A stretch of DNA of 64,000 nt from Corynebacterium afermentans subsp. afermentans (GTDB taxonomy: Bacteria > Actinomycetota > Actinomycetes > Mycobacteriales > Mycobacteriaceae). The DNA is taken from the NCBI RefSeq assembly GCF_030408355.1, contig NZ_CP046606.1:2232001-2296000 (forward strand), written 5' to 3'. The notes under the pieces are model-generated. The model made no database searches, was not told where the DNA came from, and saw nothing but the letters and a program-made list of their open reading frames with translations. The translations under genes were made by a program, and so were the position numbers. The first letter of the stretch is position 1, and the number at the start of each line of letters is the position of its first letter. Shown here one piece after another: positions 48,693 to 58,659 of this stretch.

Positions 48693-49151
48693 ATGGAGCA
48701 CCCGGAGAACGACCTTCACTCCCCCGCCGACCGTTTTTCGCGCATGCGGCCGGAACCGCGTTCCTTCGACGAGCTCGCGGACCAGCCGGATCCGCTGGAG
48801 GTGGACCGCAGAAACCGCCGCTCCACCCGCCAGGCGATCGCGTTTGCGCTGGGTACGGTGGCTACTACCCTACTGTTGGCACTCATTCTTGCGGTGATCT
48901 CGAGGGTTCAGGGCGGCCCGCTTTGCGACGGTGGCTCCGCCTGGCTCTGCACCGAATCCTGGCGCACGTGGTGGGCTGTCGCCACCTCGATCCCGCCCGT
49001 GGTGGGCTTGCTCGGCTGCGCGGTGATCACGGTGCGCAAGCTGAACCGCTACGAGCGCTGGGTTCCCTGGATCGGCGTGTTCTGGATCCCGTTGGTGCCG
49101 TTCACGATGGCGTGGCTGATTGTCACGCTGGGGATGCTGGCGACGCAGTAG
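48693..49151 (+). CDS. Two-helix membrane protein of unknown function
   Basis: 152 residues. A polar N-terminus of about 55 residues ([20 protein letters not shown]) precedes helices near 62-84 and 100-120, with a third hydrophobic stretch at the end. Cys in GPLCDGG and WLCTES may form an external disulfide. ATG 48693 starts 11 bases past the preceding gene. Its last 29 bases overlap the convergent trhO gene. No family is recognised with confidence. Confidence 0.7.
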   Translation: MEHPENDLHSPADRFSRMRPEPRSFDELADQPDPLEVDRRNRRSTRQAIAFALGTVATTLLLALILAVISRVQGGPLCDGGSAWLCTESWRTWWAVATSIPPVVGLLGCAVITVRKLNRYERWVPWIGVFWIPLVPFTMAWLIVTLGMLATQ

Positions 49152-50031
49152 CGCGCTGGGTGCACTCCGCGCAGTAGGGGTTTTCCTCCCGGCAGTCCTC
49201 GCAGCTCAGGTACTGGCGGCGGCACTCCGGCTCGTTGGCGCAGTTGTAGAACTGGTTCGTGGCTTCCCCGCAGTGCACGCAGTGGCCGAGCTGAACGTAG
49301 TCCGGGTCGCCCGGCGCGCCGAACTCGGTGTGCATGCGGTCGTCGAAGACGTAGAGCGAGCCTTCCCACAGCCCGGAGTTGCCGAATTTTTCGCCGTAGC
49401 GGACGATGCCGCCGTCGATCTGGTAGACCTCTTTGAACCCCCGGTTGATCATGAGGCTGGAGAGCACCTCACAGCGGATCCCGCCGGTGCAGTAGGAGAT
49501 GACGGGTTTGTCCTTCATCCAGTCGTATTTGCCGGAGTCCAGCTCTTTGATGAAGTCGTGGGTGGTTTCCACATCCGGCACCACCGCGTCTTTGAACCGG
49601 CCGATTTCGGCTTCGCGGGCGTTGCGGCCGTCGAAGAACACAGCGTCGGGGTTGTCGGCCACCAACTGGTTGACTTGCTCCGGGCTGAGGTGCACTCCCC
49701 CGCCGACCACGCCGTTTTCGTCCACCTCGAGCTCTCCCGGCGCGCCGAAGGAAACGATTTCCTTGCGGGCTTTGACGCTGAGCTTGGGAAAGTCTTCCGC
49801 CCCGCCATCGGACCACTTGAACTCGATACCTTTGAAGTACTCGCGGGTTTTCTTGGCGTAGGTCTTGCAGGCGCGGATGTCGCCGCCGACGGTGCCGTTG
49901 ATGCCGTCTTTGGACACGATGATGCGGCCGGTCAGCCCCAGTCCTTCGCACAGGTCCCGCTGCCACAGGCGCACCGCGTCCGGGTCGGCGATGGGCTGGA
50001 ACTTGTAGTAGAGCAGGATCTTGCTGGTCAT
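49123..50031 (-). CDS. trhO: tRNA uridine(34) hydroxylase TrhO (rhodanese family)
   Basis: 302 residues. It hydroxylates uridine 34 in some tRNAs using oxygen. The UPF0176 N-domain, the rhodanese domain with active Cys in [10 protein letters not shown] and a Cys-rich tail ([14 protein letters not shown] and on to CAEC) are in order. On the minus strand TAGACT (50044-50039) is seven bases before the ATG at 50031, so a leaderless message is likely. No partner gene is needed. Confidence 0.92.
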   Translation of the reverse strand: MTSKILLYYKFQPIADPDAVRLWQRDLCEGLGLTGRIIVSKDGINGTVGGDIRACKTYAKKTREYFKGIEFKWSDGGAEDFPKLSVKARKEIVSFGAPGELEVDENGVVGGGVHLSPEQVNQLVADNPDAVFFDGRNAREAEIGRFKDAVVPDVETTHDFIKELDSGKYDWMKDKPVISYCTGGIRCEVLSSLMINRGFKEVYQIDGGIVRYGEKFGNSGLWEGSLYVFDDRMHTEFGAPGDPDYVQLGHCVHCGEATNQFYNCANEPECRRQYLSCEDCREENPYCAECTQRATASPASPA

Positions 50032-50044
50032 GCCTGGCAGTCTA

Positions 50045-50380
50045 TTAGCCCCGCTTTTGCTTGAACGCGTGGGCGTCGCGCGTGTACACGCGGCGGTGGG
50101 TGCCCACCTTGTGGCCGGGCAGCTTGCCATCATCGATGAGCTTGACCACGAACGGGCGCGAGACGCCGAGCAGGTTGGCCACCTGCTGGGTGGTCATCTC
50201 CTCGTCCGGTTCCGGTGGGCGCACCAGGCGGCCCTCTGCGAGGTCCTCGAGCAGGTCGCGGACCCACACCGCGGTCTGTTTCGGCAGCGTGACGTGGTCT
50301 TTTTCCTGCGTGCGTGCGACAGCCAGGTTGTTGTTGAGCTCGGCTAGCGCGTCTTCCACCGGAGATTGCTGTTCCCGCAT
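50045..50380 (-). CDS. Excisionase-type helix-turn-helix protein
   Basis: 111 residues. The C-terminal part, [20 protein letters not shown] then [15 protein letters not shown], is a MerR/excisionase-like DNA-binding domain. The N-terminal half is acidic helix. This layout is common in antitoxins paired with PIN or RelE toxins, but no toxin gene lies beside it; trhO begins 13 bases downstream. On the minus strand TATTGT is seven bases before the ATG at 50380. It may be an orphan or act on its own promoter. Confidence 0.75.
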   Translation of the reverse strand: MREQQSPVEDALAELNNNLAVARTQEKDHVTLPKQTAVWVRDLLEDLAEGRLVRPPEPDEEMTTQQVANLLGVSRPFVVKLIDDGKLPGHKVGTHRRVYTRDAHAFKQKRG

Positions 50381-50434
50381 GGCCCCGACAATAAACCACA
50401 ACCGAAACCAGCGCAATGGTTAGTGTGGAAAAAC

Positions 50435-51928
50435 TTAGCGCTTGTGGTACAGCGCCTTCTTCCAGTACTTCGGCTCCGAGGTCGCCAACACGCCCAGGTT
50501 GCGAAAAATGCCCTCGTCCACGGACCCCAGGATGGTGGTGATGTGCGCGTCGCATCCGCGCAAGCTGCGCAAATGCTCCAGCGCCAACGCCGCGTCCGGG
50601 TTGCTGGACGCAGACACGGACAGGGCGATGAGCACCTCGTCCGTGTGCAGACGCGGGTTCACCGAGCCCAGGTGGCGGGTCTTCAGCGTCTGGATCGGCT
50701 CGATGGAATCGGGGGAGAGCAGGTGCACGTCGTCGTCGATGCCGGCCAGTAGCTTAAGCGCGTTGAGCAGCACCGCAGCTGACGGGCCGAGCAGGCCGGA
50801 GGTTTTGCCGGTGACGATGCTGCCGTCCGGCAGCTCCAGCGCGGCACCAGGCTTGCCGGTGCGCTCCGCCACCTCCAACGCAGGCGAGACCACGACGCGG
50901 TCTTCCACGGAAAGGTCCGCCTTGCGCATGACGTTGAAGTTGCGGTCGGAGACGGTGGAGTCGGCGTCGGCGCGGCGCTCGTCCACAAGCGCAGCGTAGT
51001 AGCGGCGGATGATCTCCTGCTCGGCGGCGTGGCGGCACGCGGCGTCGTCGGAGATGCAGTAGCCCGCCATGTTCACGCCCATGTCCGTCGGCGACTGGTA
51101 GGGATCCGAGCCGGTGACCTCCCGCAGCAGCGTCTTCAGCAGCGGGAAGACATCAATGTCGCGGTTATAGGAGGACACCTTTTCGCCGTATGCCTCGAGG
51201 TGGTACTGGTCGATGACGTTGATGTCGTCCAGGTCCGCCGTCGCCGCCTCGTACGCCAGGTTCACCGGGTGCGAAAGCGGCAGGTTCCAGATCGGGAACG
51301 TCTCAAACTTGGCGTAACCTGCGTCGATGCCGCGCTTGTGCTCGTGATACACCTGCGACAGGCAGGTGGCCAGCTTGCCGGAGCCCGGCCCCGGCGCCGT
51401 CATCACCACCAGGTCGCGGGAGGTTTCCACGTAATCGTTTCGGCCAAAGCCTTCCTCGCTGACCACCTTTTCGGTGTCGTTGGGGTAGCCCGCAATCATG
51501 TAGTGGCGCGAGACCTTCAGGCCCAGCCGCGCCAGGCGCTCCACAAACGCCTCGACGTTCTGGTTGTGGCCCTCCAGCTGCGTGACCACCACGTTTTCCA
51601 CCAAAAAGCCGCGGTCGCGGAACACGTCCACAAGCCGCAGCACGTCGTCTTCGTAGGTGATGCCCAGATCAGCGCGCATTTTCTGGCGCACGACGTCGCC
51701 GGCGTTGAAGCAGATGACAATCTCCACTTCGTCCTTGATCCGGTCCAGCATGGCGATCTTGTTGTCGGGGGTGAACCCGGGCAGGACGCGGGAGGCGTGG
51801 TTGTCGTCGAAAAGCTTGCCGCCCATTTCCAGGTAGAGCTTGCCGCCCACCTCGGCGCGCCGTTTCTGAATGTGCTCGGATTGCATCTGGATGTATTTTT
51901 CGCGGTCGAACCCGATCTCATACGGCAT
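50435..51928 (-). CDS. DUF1846 family protein
   Basis: 497 residues, normal for DUF1846. It opens [20 protein letters not shown], with [36 protein letters not shown] and [18 protein letters not shown], a phosphate-loop-like segment. Structures of members exist, but the reaction is unknown to me; a ligase or kinase-like role is only inference. TACTAT on the minus strand (51941-51936) is seven bases before the ATG at 51928, and it overlaps the -10 box of the divergent nei gene. Confidence 0.9.
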   Translation of the reverse strand: MPYEIGFDREKYIQMQSEHIQKRRAEVGGKLYLEMGGKLFDDNHASRVLPGFTPDNKIAMLDRIKDEVEIVICFNAGDVVRQKMRADLGITYEDDVLRLVDVFRDRGFLVENVVVTQLEGHNQNVEAFVERLARLGLKVSRHYMIAGYPNDTEKVVSEEGFGRNDYVETSRDLVVMTAPGPGSGKLATCLSQVYHEHKRGIDAGYAKFETFPIWNLPLSHPVNLAYEAATADLDDINVIDQYHLEAYGEKVSSYNRDIDVFPLLKTLLREVTGSDPYQSPTDMGVNMAGYCISDDAACRHAAEQEIIRRYYAALVDERRADADSTVSDRNFNVMRKADLSVEDRVVVSPALEVAERTGKPGAALELPDGSIVTGKTSGLLGPSAAVLLNALKLLAGIDDDVHLLSPDSIEPIQTLKTRHLGSVNPRLHTDEVLIALSVSASSNPDAALALEHLRSLRGCDAHITTILGSVDEGIFRNLGVLATSEPKYWKKALYHKR

Positions 51929-51953
51929 GGGAGCAATAGTACAGTCAGCCCCC

Positions 51954-52760
51954 GTGCCTGAGGGTCATGTGATTCACCGGCTTGCGCGCCGGTTCAACGC
52001 GGACTTCCGCCCCGCGCCAATTGCCGCGAGCTCGCCGCAGGGGCGCTTCGAGCCTTCGCTTATCGACGGCACTGCGCTCACCCACGCGTCAGCCCACGGC
52101 AAACACCTGTTTCTGCAGTTCACGGACGCGACAGTGCACGTGCATCTAGGGCTGATTGGGAAGTTTTCCTTCGAGCCGGCGGACACGCTGCGCGGCCAGA
52201 TCCGGCTGCGGCTGGTGCCGGACGGGGGAGCAGGCGATACCGCAGCGCACCTGCGCGGCCCGCAGAAATGCGCCTACATCACCCCGGCGGAGCAGCAAGC
52301 GATCCTTGACGCCGCGGGCGAGGACCCGCTTTCTCCTGCGGCGGACCCGGACTCGCTGTTCGAGCGGGTGCGACGCTCCCGACGCACCATCGGCTCGCTC
52401 ATGATGGACCAGGCTTACTTCGCCGGTGTGGGCAACATCTACCGCGCCGAACCACTGTTTCGCCAGGGCATTTCCGCGTTTACTCCGGGCCGGGAGCTGG
52501 GGCGCGAGCGTTTCGACGCCATCTGGTCCGACCTGGTTTCGCTGATGGCCGCGGGCGTGGCCACCGGGCGCATAGACACAGTGCGGCCCGAGCACGCGCC
52601 GGAGGCGATGGAGCGCGCCCCGCGCGAGGACGACCACGGGGGAGAGGTTTACGTGTACCGCCGCGCCGGCGAGCCCTGCTACGTGTGCGGGCACCCGGTG
52701 GAAAAGCAGCAGTTCGAGGGCCGAAATCTGTTCTTCTGCCCGTCCTGCCAGGCGCTTTAG
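51954..52760 (+). CDS. nei: Fpg/Nei family DNA glycosylase
   Basis: 268-residue base-excision repair enzyme. It reads MPEGHVIHR after GTG 51954, so the catalytic Pro2 and Glu3 are present; the helix-two-turn-helix reads [15 protein letters not shown], and a zinc finger [16 protein letters not shown] ends it. PEGHVIHR makes it Nei-like rather than MutM. TACAGT at 51940-51945 is eight bases before the start, leaderless. A motif copy (52058-52068) codes for SLIDG. Confidence 0.92.
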   Translation: MPEGHVIHRLARRFNADFRPAPIAASSPQGRFEPSLIDGTALTHASAHGKHLFLQFTDATVHVHLGLIGKFSFEPADTLRGQIRLRLVPDGGAGDTAAHLRGPQKCAYITPAEQQAILDAAGEDPLSPAADPDSLFERVRRSRRTIGSLMMDQAYFAGVGNIYRAEPLFRQGISAFTPGRELGRERFDAIWSDLVSLMAAGVATGRIDTVRPEHAPEAMERAPREDDHGGEVYVYRRAGEPCYVCGHPVEKQQFEGRNLFFCPSCQAL

Positions 52761-52781
52761 GTGGAGCGTACCCTGGTACGC

Positions 52782-54359
52782 ATGTACGCCAGCACCTTCA
52801 CCGCAGACCAAATCCGGGCCGCCGAGGCGCCGCTGTTGGCCGCGCAGGCCCACCCGGATCAGCTCATGCAATCCGCCGCACACGCCGTGTTCGAAGCGGC
52901 CGAGGCGATGCTGGCTGGCTCTGCCGGCTCAGCCGGGCGGGTGTTGGTGCTCGCCGGGCCGGGCGGAAACGGGGGTGACGCCCTGTACGCTGGCGCGGAG
53001 CTCGCACTCGCCGGGCACCGCGTGGACGCGCTGCTCACCGCAGGCCGCGCCCAACAGCGAGCACTCGCCGCCTTTTCCAACGCGGGCGGGCAGGTACTGG
53101 AAACGTTGCCGGACAGTTCAGCCGAATACGCCCTCGCCATCGATGGCATCACCGGCATCGGCGGCTCTGGGGGCCTGCGCGAGGAGCTGGCAGACGTGAT
53201 GAGGTGGCTGCGCCGGGTTCGCGTGCTCTCCGTGGACGTGCCCTCCGGCGTAGATGCCGACACCGGGGAAGCGGGCGAGCTGCACATCACCGCCGACGCC
53301 ACCGTCACCTTCGGCGGGCGGCGCCGCGCCCACGCCCTCGCCCCGGAGTGCGGGGTGCAGCTGCTCGCGGACATCGGCCTGCCCGGCCGCCCCTTGCACA
53401 CGGAGCTGCTGGACACCATGCCCGAGTGGGCCCACGACGGCCCGACGCTGGTGCTGGCCAACCGCGCCGTCGCCGATCCGCAGGTGTGGCCGGACACCCT
53501 GTTGCCGCTGCCCGCCGCGCCTGTCCAAGACGTCGCGCCGGGGCCTGCCGACGATAAGTACAGCGGGGGAGTAGTCGGCATCCGGGCAGGCAGCGCCGGC
53601 TACCCGGGCGCGGCGGTCCTCACTGTCTCCGGTGCGGTGATGGCCACGCCCGCGATGGTCCGCTACGCCGGGCCGGAGGCGGATGGGGTGGTGCGGGTGA
53701 GGCCGGAGGTCGTCGTTACGCAAAGGCTCGAAGATGTCGGACGGGTCCAAGCATGGGTGTTTGGACCCGGCGCCGGGACGGGGGAGGATGCGGCGCGCGA
53801 GCTTGCGTGGGCGCTGGAACAACAGGTGCCATTGCTTATCGACGCCGACGGCCTCGCCCTCCTCACCCACCACGAGCAGCTGCGCCAGGCGGTCGCCTCC
53901 CGGGAGGAGCCGACGGTGCTGACCCCGCACGACGGGGAGTTTTCCCGCCTGCGCGAGGCTGCCGGAGTGCGCGAGGGCACGCGGTTCGAGGAGACGCTGG
54001 AGCTGGCCGCGACGCTGCGCGCCACCATCGTGCGCAAAGGCCGCATCACCCTAGTCGCGCCGGAGGACGACCCCTATCTCATCCACGCCGTGGATGCCGG
54101 GCACTCTTGGGCCGCCACCCCTGGGTCCGGCGACGTGCTGGCCGGGATTATGGGTGCCCACTTGGCGCTTTCCGCCGCGCGCGCCGCTGTTCCCGGCACC
54201 GCTGACGCCGCAGTGCCTGGTGCGGTGACCGGGGCAGTGACGCTGCACGCGGTGGCCGCCTGGCTGGCAGCGCAGACCCCGTTCGGCCCCGCCACCGCGC
54301 CCGCGGGCCGCATCGCCGAGCACGTCCGCGACGCCACCGCGGAGGTGTCCCATGCTTGA
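52782..54359 (+). CDS. nnr: Bifunctional NAD(P)HX epimerase/dehydratase
   Basis: 525 residues. Residues 1-215 form the epimerase domain (GPGGNGGDALYAGAELA, VDVPSGVDADTG). Residues 230-520 form the ADP/ATP-dependent dehydratase (VFGPGAGTG, IDADGLALL, TPHDGEFSRL, ATPGSGDVLAG). Together they repair hydrated NADH and NADPH. I chose ATG 52782: TACCCT is seven bases before it. GTG 52761, right behind the nei stop, would add seven residues. A motif copy (53834-53844) codes for LLIDADG. Confidence 0.95.
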   Translation: MYASTFTADQIRAAEAPLLAAQAHPDQLMQSAAHAVFEAAEAMLAGSAGSAGRVLVLAGPGGNGGDALYAGAELALAGHRVDALLTAGRAQQRALAAFSNAGGQVLETLPDSSAEYALAIDGITGIGGSGGLREELADVMRWLRRVRVLSVDVPSGVDADTGEAGELHITADATVTFGGRRRAHALAPECGVQLLADIGLPGRPLHTELLDTMPEWAHDGPTLVLANRAVADPQVWPDTLLPLPAAPVQDVAPGPADDKYSGGVVGIRAGSAGYPGAAVLTVSGAVMATPAMVRYAGPEADGVVRVRPEVVVTQRLEDVGRVQAWVFGPGAGTGEDAARELAWALEQQVPLLIDADGLALLTHHEQLRQAVASREEPTVLTPHDGEFSRLREAAGVREGTRFEETLELAATLRATIVRKGRITLVAPEDDPYLIHAVDAGHSWAATPGSGDVLAGIMGAHLALSAARAAVPGTADAAVPGAVTGAVTLHAVAAWLAAQTPFGPATAPAGRIAEHVRDATAEVSHA

Positions 54360-55308
54360 CGCTGTCGTTGTCGGGGCCGGCCAATCCGGGCTGGCCGTGT
54401 CGTACTACCTGCGCAAATACGGCGCGGATTTCGTGGTGCTGGACGCCTCCGACACCTCCGGCGGGGCGTGGCCGCACTACTGGGACGCGCTCACACTGTT
54501 CTCCCGCGCGGAGTTTTCCAACCTGCCCGGCTGGCCCATGCCCCACTACGACGGGTACCCGCCGCGCGATCACGTCGTTGAGTATTTGACCGTCTACGAA
54601 AAGCGCTACGACCTGCCCATCCGCCGAGGTGAACGCGTCAAACAAGTGTTTCACGACGGCTCCGCCTTCCACCTCAACGGCTACTCCGCACGCAACGTGG
54701 TGATGGCCACCGGCATCTGGTCCGCACCGTTTGTGCCCTTCATCCCAGGGTCGTTCGCGGGGGAGCAGGTGCACTCGGCTCAGTACCGGCGGCCGGAGGA
54801 TTTCGCCGGGCAGCGCGTCGCTGTCGTCGGGGGCGGAAACTCCGGTGCGCAGATCGTCGCCGACCTTGGCCTAGCTGGAGTGGACGTGCAATGGTTCACC
54901 CGCCGGCCGCCCGCGTTCATGCCGAAGGATGTCGACGGCGAGCAGCTTTTCCGCCGCAACCGCGAGCGCTTCGTCGCCATCTCGCGCGGCGAGGACGACC
55001 CTGGAGGCGCCGACTTCGGCGGCGACATCGTCCTCGTCCCCGAAGTCCGCCGGGCCCGATCATTGGACCTGCTGGACGCCGAACCCATGGTCGGGTCGTT
55101 GGACGAGCTGTCGGATTTCGACGCGCTGATCTGGGCCACCGGCTTTCGCCCCGCACTGTCGCCCGTTCGCGGACTGGAGCACGGCCTGGACACGCCCGGC
55201 CTGTTCGTCCTGGGCTTCGACTCATTGAACGGCCCGGGCGCAGGCACCATCGGCGGCGTGAGCCCCTTCGCCCGCGACATCGCCTCGCGCATCGCGGGCA
55301 AGGGCTAG
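54352..55308 (+). CDS. Flavin-containing monooxygenase-like FAD/NAD(P)-binding protein
   Basis: 318 residues with an N-terminal FAD fold (VVVGAGQSGLAVSYYLRKYG) and a second NAD(P) fold (VAVVGGGNSGAQIVADLG), plus ATGIWSAPFVP and WATGFRPAL. This is the short CzcO/TrkA-like group; substrate unknown. It starts at ATG 54352, eight bases inside nnr, so it is co-translated with it. After it the 340-base tandem repeat begins within three bases. Confidence 0.85.
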   Translation: MLDAVVVGAGQSGLAVSYYLRKYGADFVVLDASDTSGGAWPHYWDALTLFSRAEFSNLPGWPMPHYDGYPPRDHVVEYLTVYEKRYDLPIRRGERVKQVFHDGSAFHLNGYSARNVVMATGIWSAPFVPFIPGSFAGEQVHSAQYRRPEDFAGQRVAVVGGGNSGAQIVADLGLAGVDVQWFTRRPPAFMPKDVDGEQLFRRNRERFVAISRGEDDPGGADFGGDIVLVPEVRRARSLDLLDAEPMVGSLDELSDFDALIWATGFRPALSPVRGLEHGLDTPGLFVLGFDSLNGPGAGTIGGVSPFARDIASRIAGKG

Positions 55309-55310
55309 CA

Positions 55311-56060
55311 CATAACCGCGGATCCAGCTATCAGGACCTCGATAATCGCTGTTTTACGTCGAATAGCTGGGCCCTTGTAGCTGGAAACAGCCCACCGACC
55401 CAGACATCCCGGCTCGAATTTGGTGGGTGCAGACCAATAGTTGGTCCCCGCTTGATTGTCCGCAATGCGGAGTTGCGGAGTCCGCAAGCTCAGCACCGAC
55501 GACACCAACATCGAAACCGCCATCCGCGCCTTGCTCCTCAAATCGTTTGCCCGCAACCAATAGTTGGCCCACCCCAGTTGTCCGCAATGCGGAGTTGCGG
55601 AGTCCGCAAGCTCGAGCAAAACACCGCACAGATGCTGTGCCCGCCCGCCCCATAGCCGCGGATCCAGCTATCAGGACCTCGATAATCGCTGTTTTACGTC
55701 GAATAGCTGGGCCCTTGTAGCTGGAAACAGCCCACCGACCCAGACATCCCGGCTCGAATTTGGTGGGTGCAGACCAATAGTTGGTCCCCGCTTGATTGTC
55801 CGCAATGCGGAGTTGCGGTTTCGCGCCCGCTCAGCACCGACGACACCAACATCGAAACCGCCATCCGCGCCTTGCTCCTCAAATCGTTTGACCGCAACCA
55901 ATAGTTGGCCCACCCCAGTTGTCCGCAATGCGGAGTTGCGGAGTCCGCAAGCTCAGGGAAGATACCGACTGGATGCTGTACCGACCGCCCCATAACCGCG
56001 GATCCAGCTTTCAGGATCTCGCCACTTTATGCCGAATACCTGGAAACAGTCGACTGGACC
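55311..56060. repeat. 340-base tandem repeat carrying family A elements
   Basis: Unit 1 (55311-55650) and unit 2 (55651-55990) align base for base with few changes; a third, decayed start lies at 55991-56060. Each unit opens near CGCGGATCCAGCT and contains two copies of TCCGCAATGCGGA (55459 and 55581 in unit 1; 55799 and 55922 in unit 2). Open frames across it are in conflict and read the repeat, so no gene is called. From 56061 to 56248 I see nothing but A-rich unique sequence. Confidence 0.85.
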
Positions 56061-56251
56061 TCGGCCCCCGCGCTAGCCGGGCCCCGGCAGTCACCCGCCT
56101 TGACCCGACCAACCACCGCAAACCGCCGAAACCACGCAAGAACCCCCAAAAAACAGCAGAAACCGCAAAAGAGAACGCCCAACGACCCACTCGCATAAAA
56201 AACGTAAATACCTTTGAACTACAAGCGTGTAATTTACCCCCGTGACAAGCG

Positions 56252-56272
56252 AAAACGCCCCTTAAAGGGCGT
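56252..56272 (-). terminator. Terminator after a 30-residue gene
   Basis: Read on the minus strand, ACGCCC and GGGCGT form a six-base stem around TTTAAG, followed by TTTTC. It lies 16 bases past the small gene's stop. Confidence 0.65.
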
Positions 56273-56287
56273 ATCAAATCCCAAAAT

Positions 56288-56380
56288 CTACTTTTTATTT
56301 TGCTTAGAAGGTTGAGTTAACGTTCCGGCAACCTGCACTTTCCCCGAATTTAAACGGCCCAGGCCGTGTAAGAGAGCCAT
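56288..56380 (-). CDS. 30-residue basic peptide of unknown function
   Basis: The peptide runs MALLHGLGRLNSGKVQVAGT and ends QPSKQNKK. A purine-rich GGAAGATGGGTGAC precedes the ATG at 56380, and a terminator lies right behind the stop, so a real, separately transcribed small gene is plausible. It is basic, with no membrane helix and no family I recognise. It lies divergent to the secreted protein at 56434. Confidence 0.5.
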   Translation of the reverse strand: MALLHGLGRLNSGKVQVAGTLTQPSKQNKK

Positions 56381-56433
56381 GTCACCCATCTTCCGAATGC
56401 TGAATAGTCATTCTCCTGCGCTACGCTAACTGT

Positions 56434-57486
56434 GTGTTAAAAAATCGGAGGATAGTAGCGCTCACATGCGCAGCCGCAGCCGCAACTGCAGCGGCGGCGC
56501 TTGTCGTGCCTTCCGCCGGTGCCGCTACCGTGGGTGAGCCCAGCGAAGGCGTGTGCTCGCTGAAGGTAAATGACCCTGAACGTAAGTTCATTGACTCGCT
56601 CGACCGCAGTGTCGGCATCGGCGCAGTAGATGAGCGGACCCGCTGGGCTTCCGCGTTCGAGCAGTTGTACCCGACTGCTGCGGATACCGTCGCGCCGTTT
56701 TTGGAGCTGTACACCGGCTCATACGTGTCCTACTTCAACAGCAATCTCGAAGCCAACATTGAGATGTGGGCGCAGCGCGTCGCTGAGGACACCGGCGCAG
56801 ACATCGATTCTTCCCGCGCGTACTTCACACAGGTGTGGAATTCGGCTGCGGTCAGCGACCACCAGGCGTTCGACATGACCAAGTACTGGGACATCGTCGA
56901 TAACGCTGTGCAAAGCGGCGAAATCACGGTGCCAGCCCGGGACGGCTTCGCGGAGTTCGCGCTGATTCCAGACCGCGATGGGCTGATTAAGCAGCAGTCT
57001 CGTGATTACCCGGCGATGCCCAAGGACCAGGTTGAGGCGTGGGTTGATGCCTACGAGCAGCTGGCGGATGTGAAGCAGGCGCGTCGTGTGGCTCGGTTGA
57101 TGGTGGCGTTCGAAGAGGCCCGTAAGACCTGCGCCGAAGGTGGCGGCAACGCAACGCTGCCTACCGACGGCCCGAACCCGGACGCCCCGACCACCACGCC
57201 GACGACGAGCAGCTATGGGGTGCCGAGTGGGCAGGCCGGCAAGAGCAAAGACACTGTGACCCACACGCTCGTCAACGATAACGTCACCGCGACGGTGACC
57301 ACCGACACCGACAAGATGACCGGCCTGACGGTGTCCCAGACCACCCACAGAACGGAACAGACCGCGGACACCACCTCCGGCGGCTCCTCCGCGAGCACGG
57401 GTGCGATCATCGGCGTAATCGTGGCGATCCTGGTGGCGCTTGGTGCCGCGGGCGCAGCGTTTGCGCTGTCTGACCAGCAGTCGTAA
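56434..57486 (+). CDS. Secreted, membrane-anchored protein (family S1, second member)
   Basis: 350 residues. Signal peptide LKNRRIVALTCAAAAATAA with cleavage after SAGAA; an acidic helical ectodomain of about 210 residues; a Thr/Pro/Ser-rich stalk (TTTPTTSSYG, then many VTTDTDK-type repeats); and a C-terminal helix STGAIIGVIVAILVALGAA. AFEQLYP and RKTCAEGGG match the gene at 41563. TACGCT at 56422-56427 lies six bases before the GTG at 56434. Surface role unknown. Confidence 0.78.
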   Translation: MLKNRRIVALTCAAAAATAAAALVVPSAGAATVGEPSEGVCSLKVNDPERKFIDSLDRSVGIGAVDERTRWASAFEQLYPTAADTVAPFLELYTGSYVSYFNSNLEANIEMWAQRVAEDTGADIDSSRAYFTQVWNSAAVSDHQAFDMTKYWDIVDNAVQSGEITVPARDGFAEFALIPDRDGLIKQQSRDYPAMPKDQVEAWVDAYEQLADVKQARRVARLMVAFEEARKTCAEGGGNATLPTDGPNPDAPTTTPTTSSYGVPSGQAGKSKDTVTHTLVNDNVTATVTTDTDKMTGLTVSQTTHRTEQTADTTSGGSSASTGAIIGVIVAILVALGAAGAAFALSDQQS

Positions 57487-57495
57487 CTTAACCGG

Positions 57496-58659
57496 GTGCC
57501 CAACACCGACCAGACCGCCAAGCTTCCTGTTGTCCCGCTGGCGGCGATGAGTTTCGCCGCGTTCGTGTACGTCACGTTCGAGATGTTCGCCATCGGCTTG
57601 ATCTCGCCGATGGCGCGCGATTTAAACGTCTCCGAAGGCCAGATCGGCCTGCTCATGAGCGTGTACGCCGGGCTGGTTGCGGTAGTGACCATTCCGCTGA
57701 TGCACGTCACGCGGAAGGTGGACAGGCGCTACCTGCTCATTGCGACACTGGTCTTTCTCCTAGGCGGCATTGTCCTGCAGGCCACGGCAACAAGCTACGC
57801 CACGCTGGTGGCGGGCCGTGTGACCGCGGCGTTGACCCACGGTCTGTTCTGGTCGCTGGTCAACCCGGTCGCTGCCCGCATTGCGCCACCGGGGCAGATG
57901 GGTAAGGCGGTCGCTGCGGTGTCGTTCGGTTCGACGCTGTCGATGGTGGTCGGCTCGCCACTGACCACGGCAATGGGTTCCGCGATTGGCTGGCGCGCCG
58001 CCACCTGGGTGCTCGGCGCCGCGGTGGTCGGCGCACTGGTCATGCTGGTGGTCTCCCTGCCCAGCTTGCCCGCTAGGCCACCGGCACAGCAGACCGGCGC
58101 GCAGACGACGAAGTCTGCCATCCCGTCCTTGGTGATCTACCTGGTGCTGGCGGTGATGGCCATCTTTGTCACCTTCACCTACCTGGCCCTGCTCGTCGAG
58201 GCCACCGCCGGCCACCGGTTTGTGCCCTACGGTGTGGCTGTCTACGGCATCGCGGGGCTGGTCGGCGTGACCTTGTCGGGCCGCCTGGTGGATGCGCGCA
58301 TGATCCGCCTCAACGGCATTGCCACGGCCACGCTGGTGGCCTCCGGCATCGCTGGACTGCTCGCGCTGCACTATGGCACGGGGATCGGCATGTTCACGGT
58401 GATCGTCGTCTTCGGCATCGCCGCGGGCGCGCTGCCCACGGTGGCCACCACGATCTTTCTGTTCGCGGGCCAGCGCAACCAGGATTTGGTCAGTTCGGTG
58501 TACGTGGTGACCTTCCAGGTGGGCATCGCGTCCGGCTCGGCGCTGGGCGCCGCCACGGTGGACCTGGGCTACTTGGGCGGTACGTTGCTGTCCACGGCGG
58601 TGCTCGGCGCGTTGGCGTTTACCGTCATGGCCACGCGCTCCCGGTCCCTTCTGCGGTAG
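57496..58659 (+). CDS. MFS transporter, DHA1/sugar-efflux-like
   Basis: 387 residues, 12 membrane helices. The N-terminal pattern FAAFVYVTFEMFAIGLISPM and MSVYAGLVAVVTIPLM fit the arabinose-efflux-like drug/proton antiporters. Substrate unknown. GTG 57496 is preceded by TAACTT (57484-57489), which overlaps the preceding stop codon. Its 3' end overlaps the next gene, on the other strand, by 91 bases. Confidence 0.85.
   Translation: MPNTDQTAKLPVVPLAAMSFAAFVYVTFEMFAIGLISPMARDLNVSEGQIGLLMSVYAGLVAVVTIPLMHVTRKVDRRYLLIATLVFLLGGIVLQATATSYATLVAGRVTAALTHGLFWSLVNPVAARIAPPGQMGKAVAAVSFGSTLSMVVGSPLTTAMGSAIGWRAATWVLGAAVVGALVMLVVSLPSLPARPPAQQTGAQTTKSAIPSLVIYLVLAVMAIFVTFTYLALLVEATAGHRFVPYGVAVYGIAGLVGVTLSGRLVDARMIRLNGIATATLVASGIAGLLALHYGTGIGMFTVIVVFGIAAGALPTVATTIFLFAGQRNQDLVSSVYVVTFQVGIASGSALGAATVDLGYLGGTLLSTAVLGALAFTVMATRSRSLLR

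Noticed and set aside
55311..55990. Protein-coding gene in the 340-base tandem unit
   Set aside because: Frames conflict on both strands, cross the palindromic cores and have no ribosome site.
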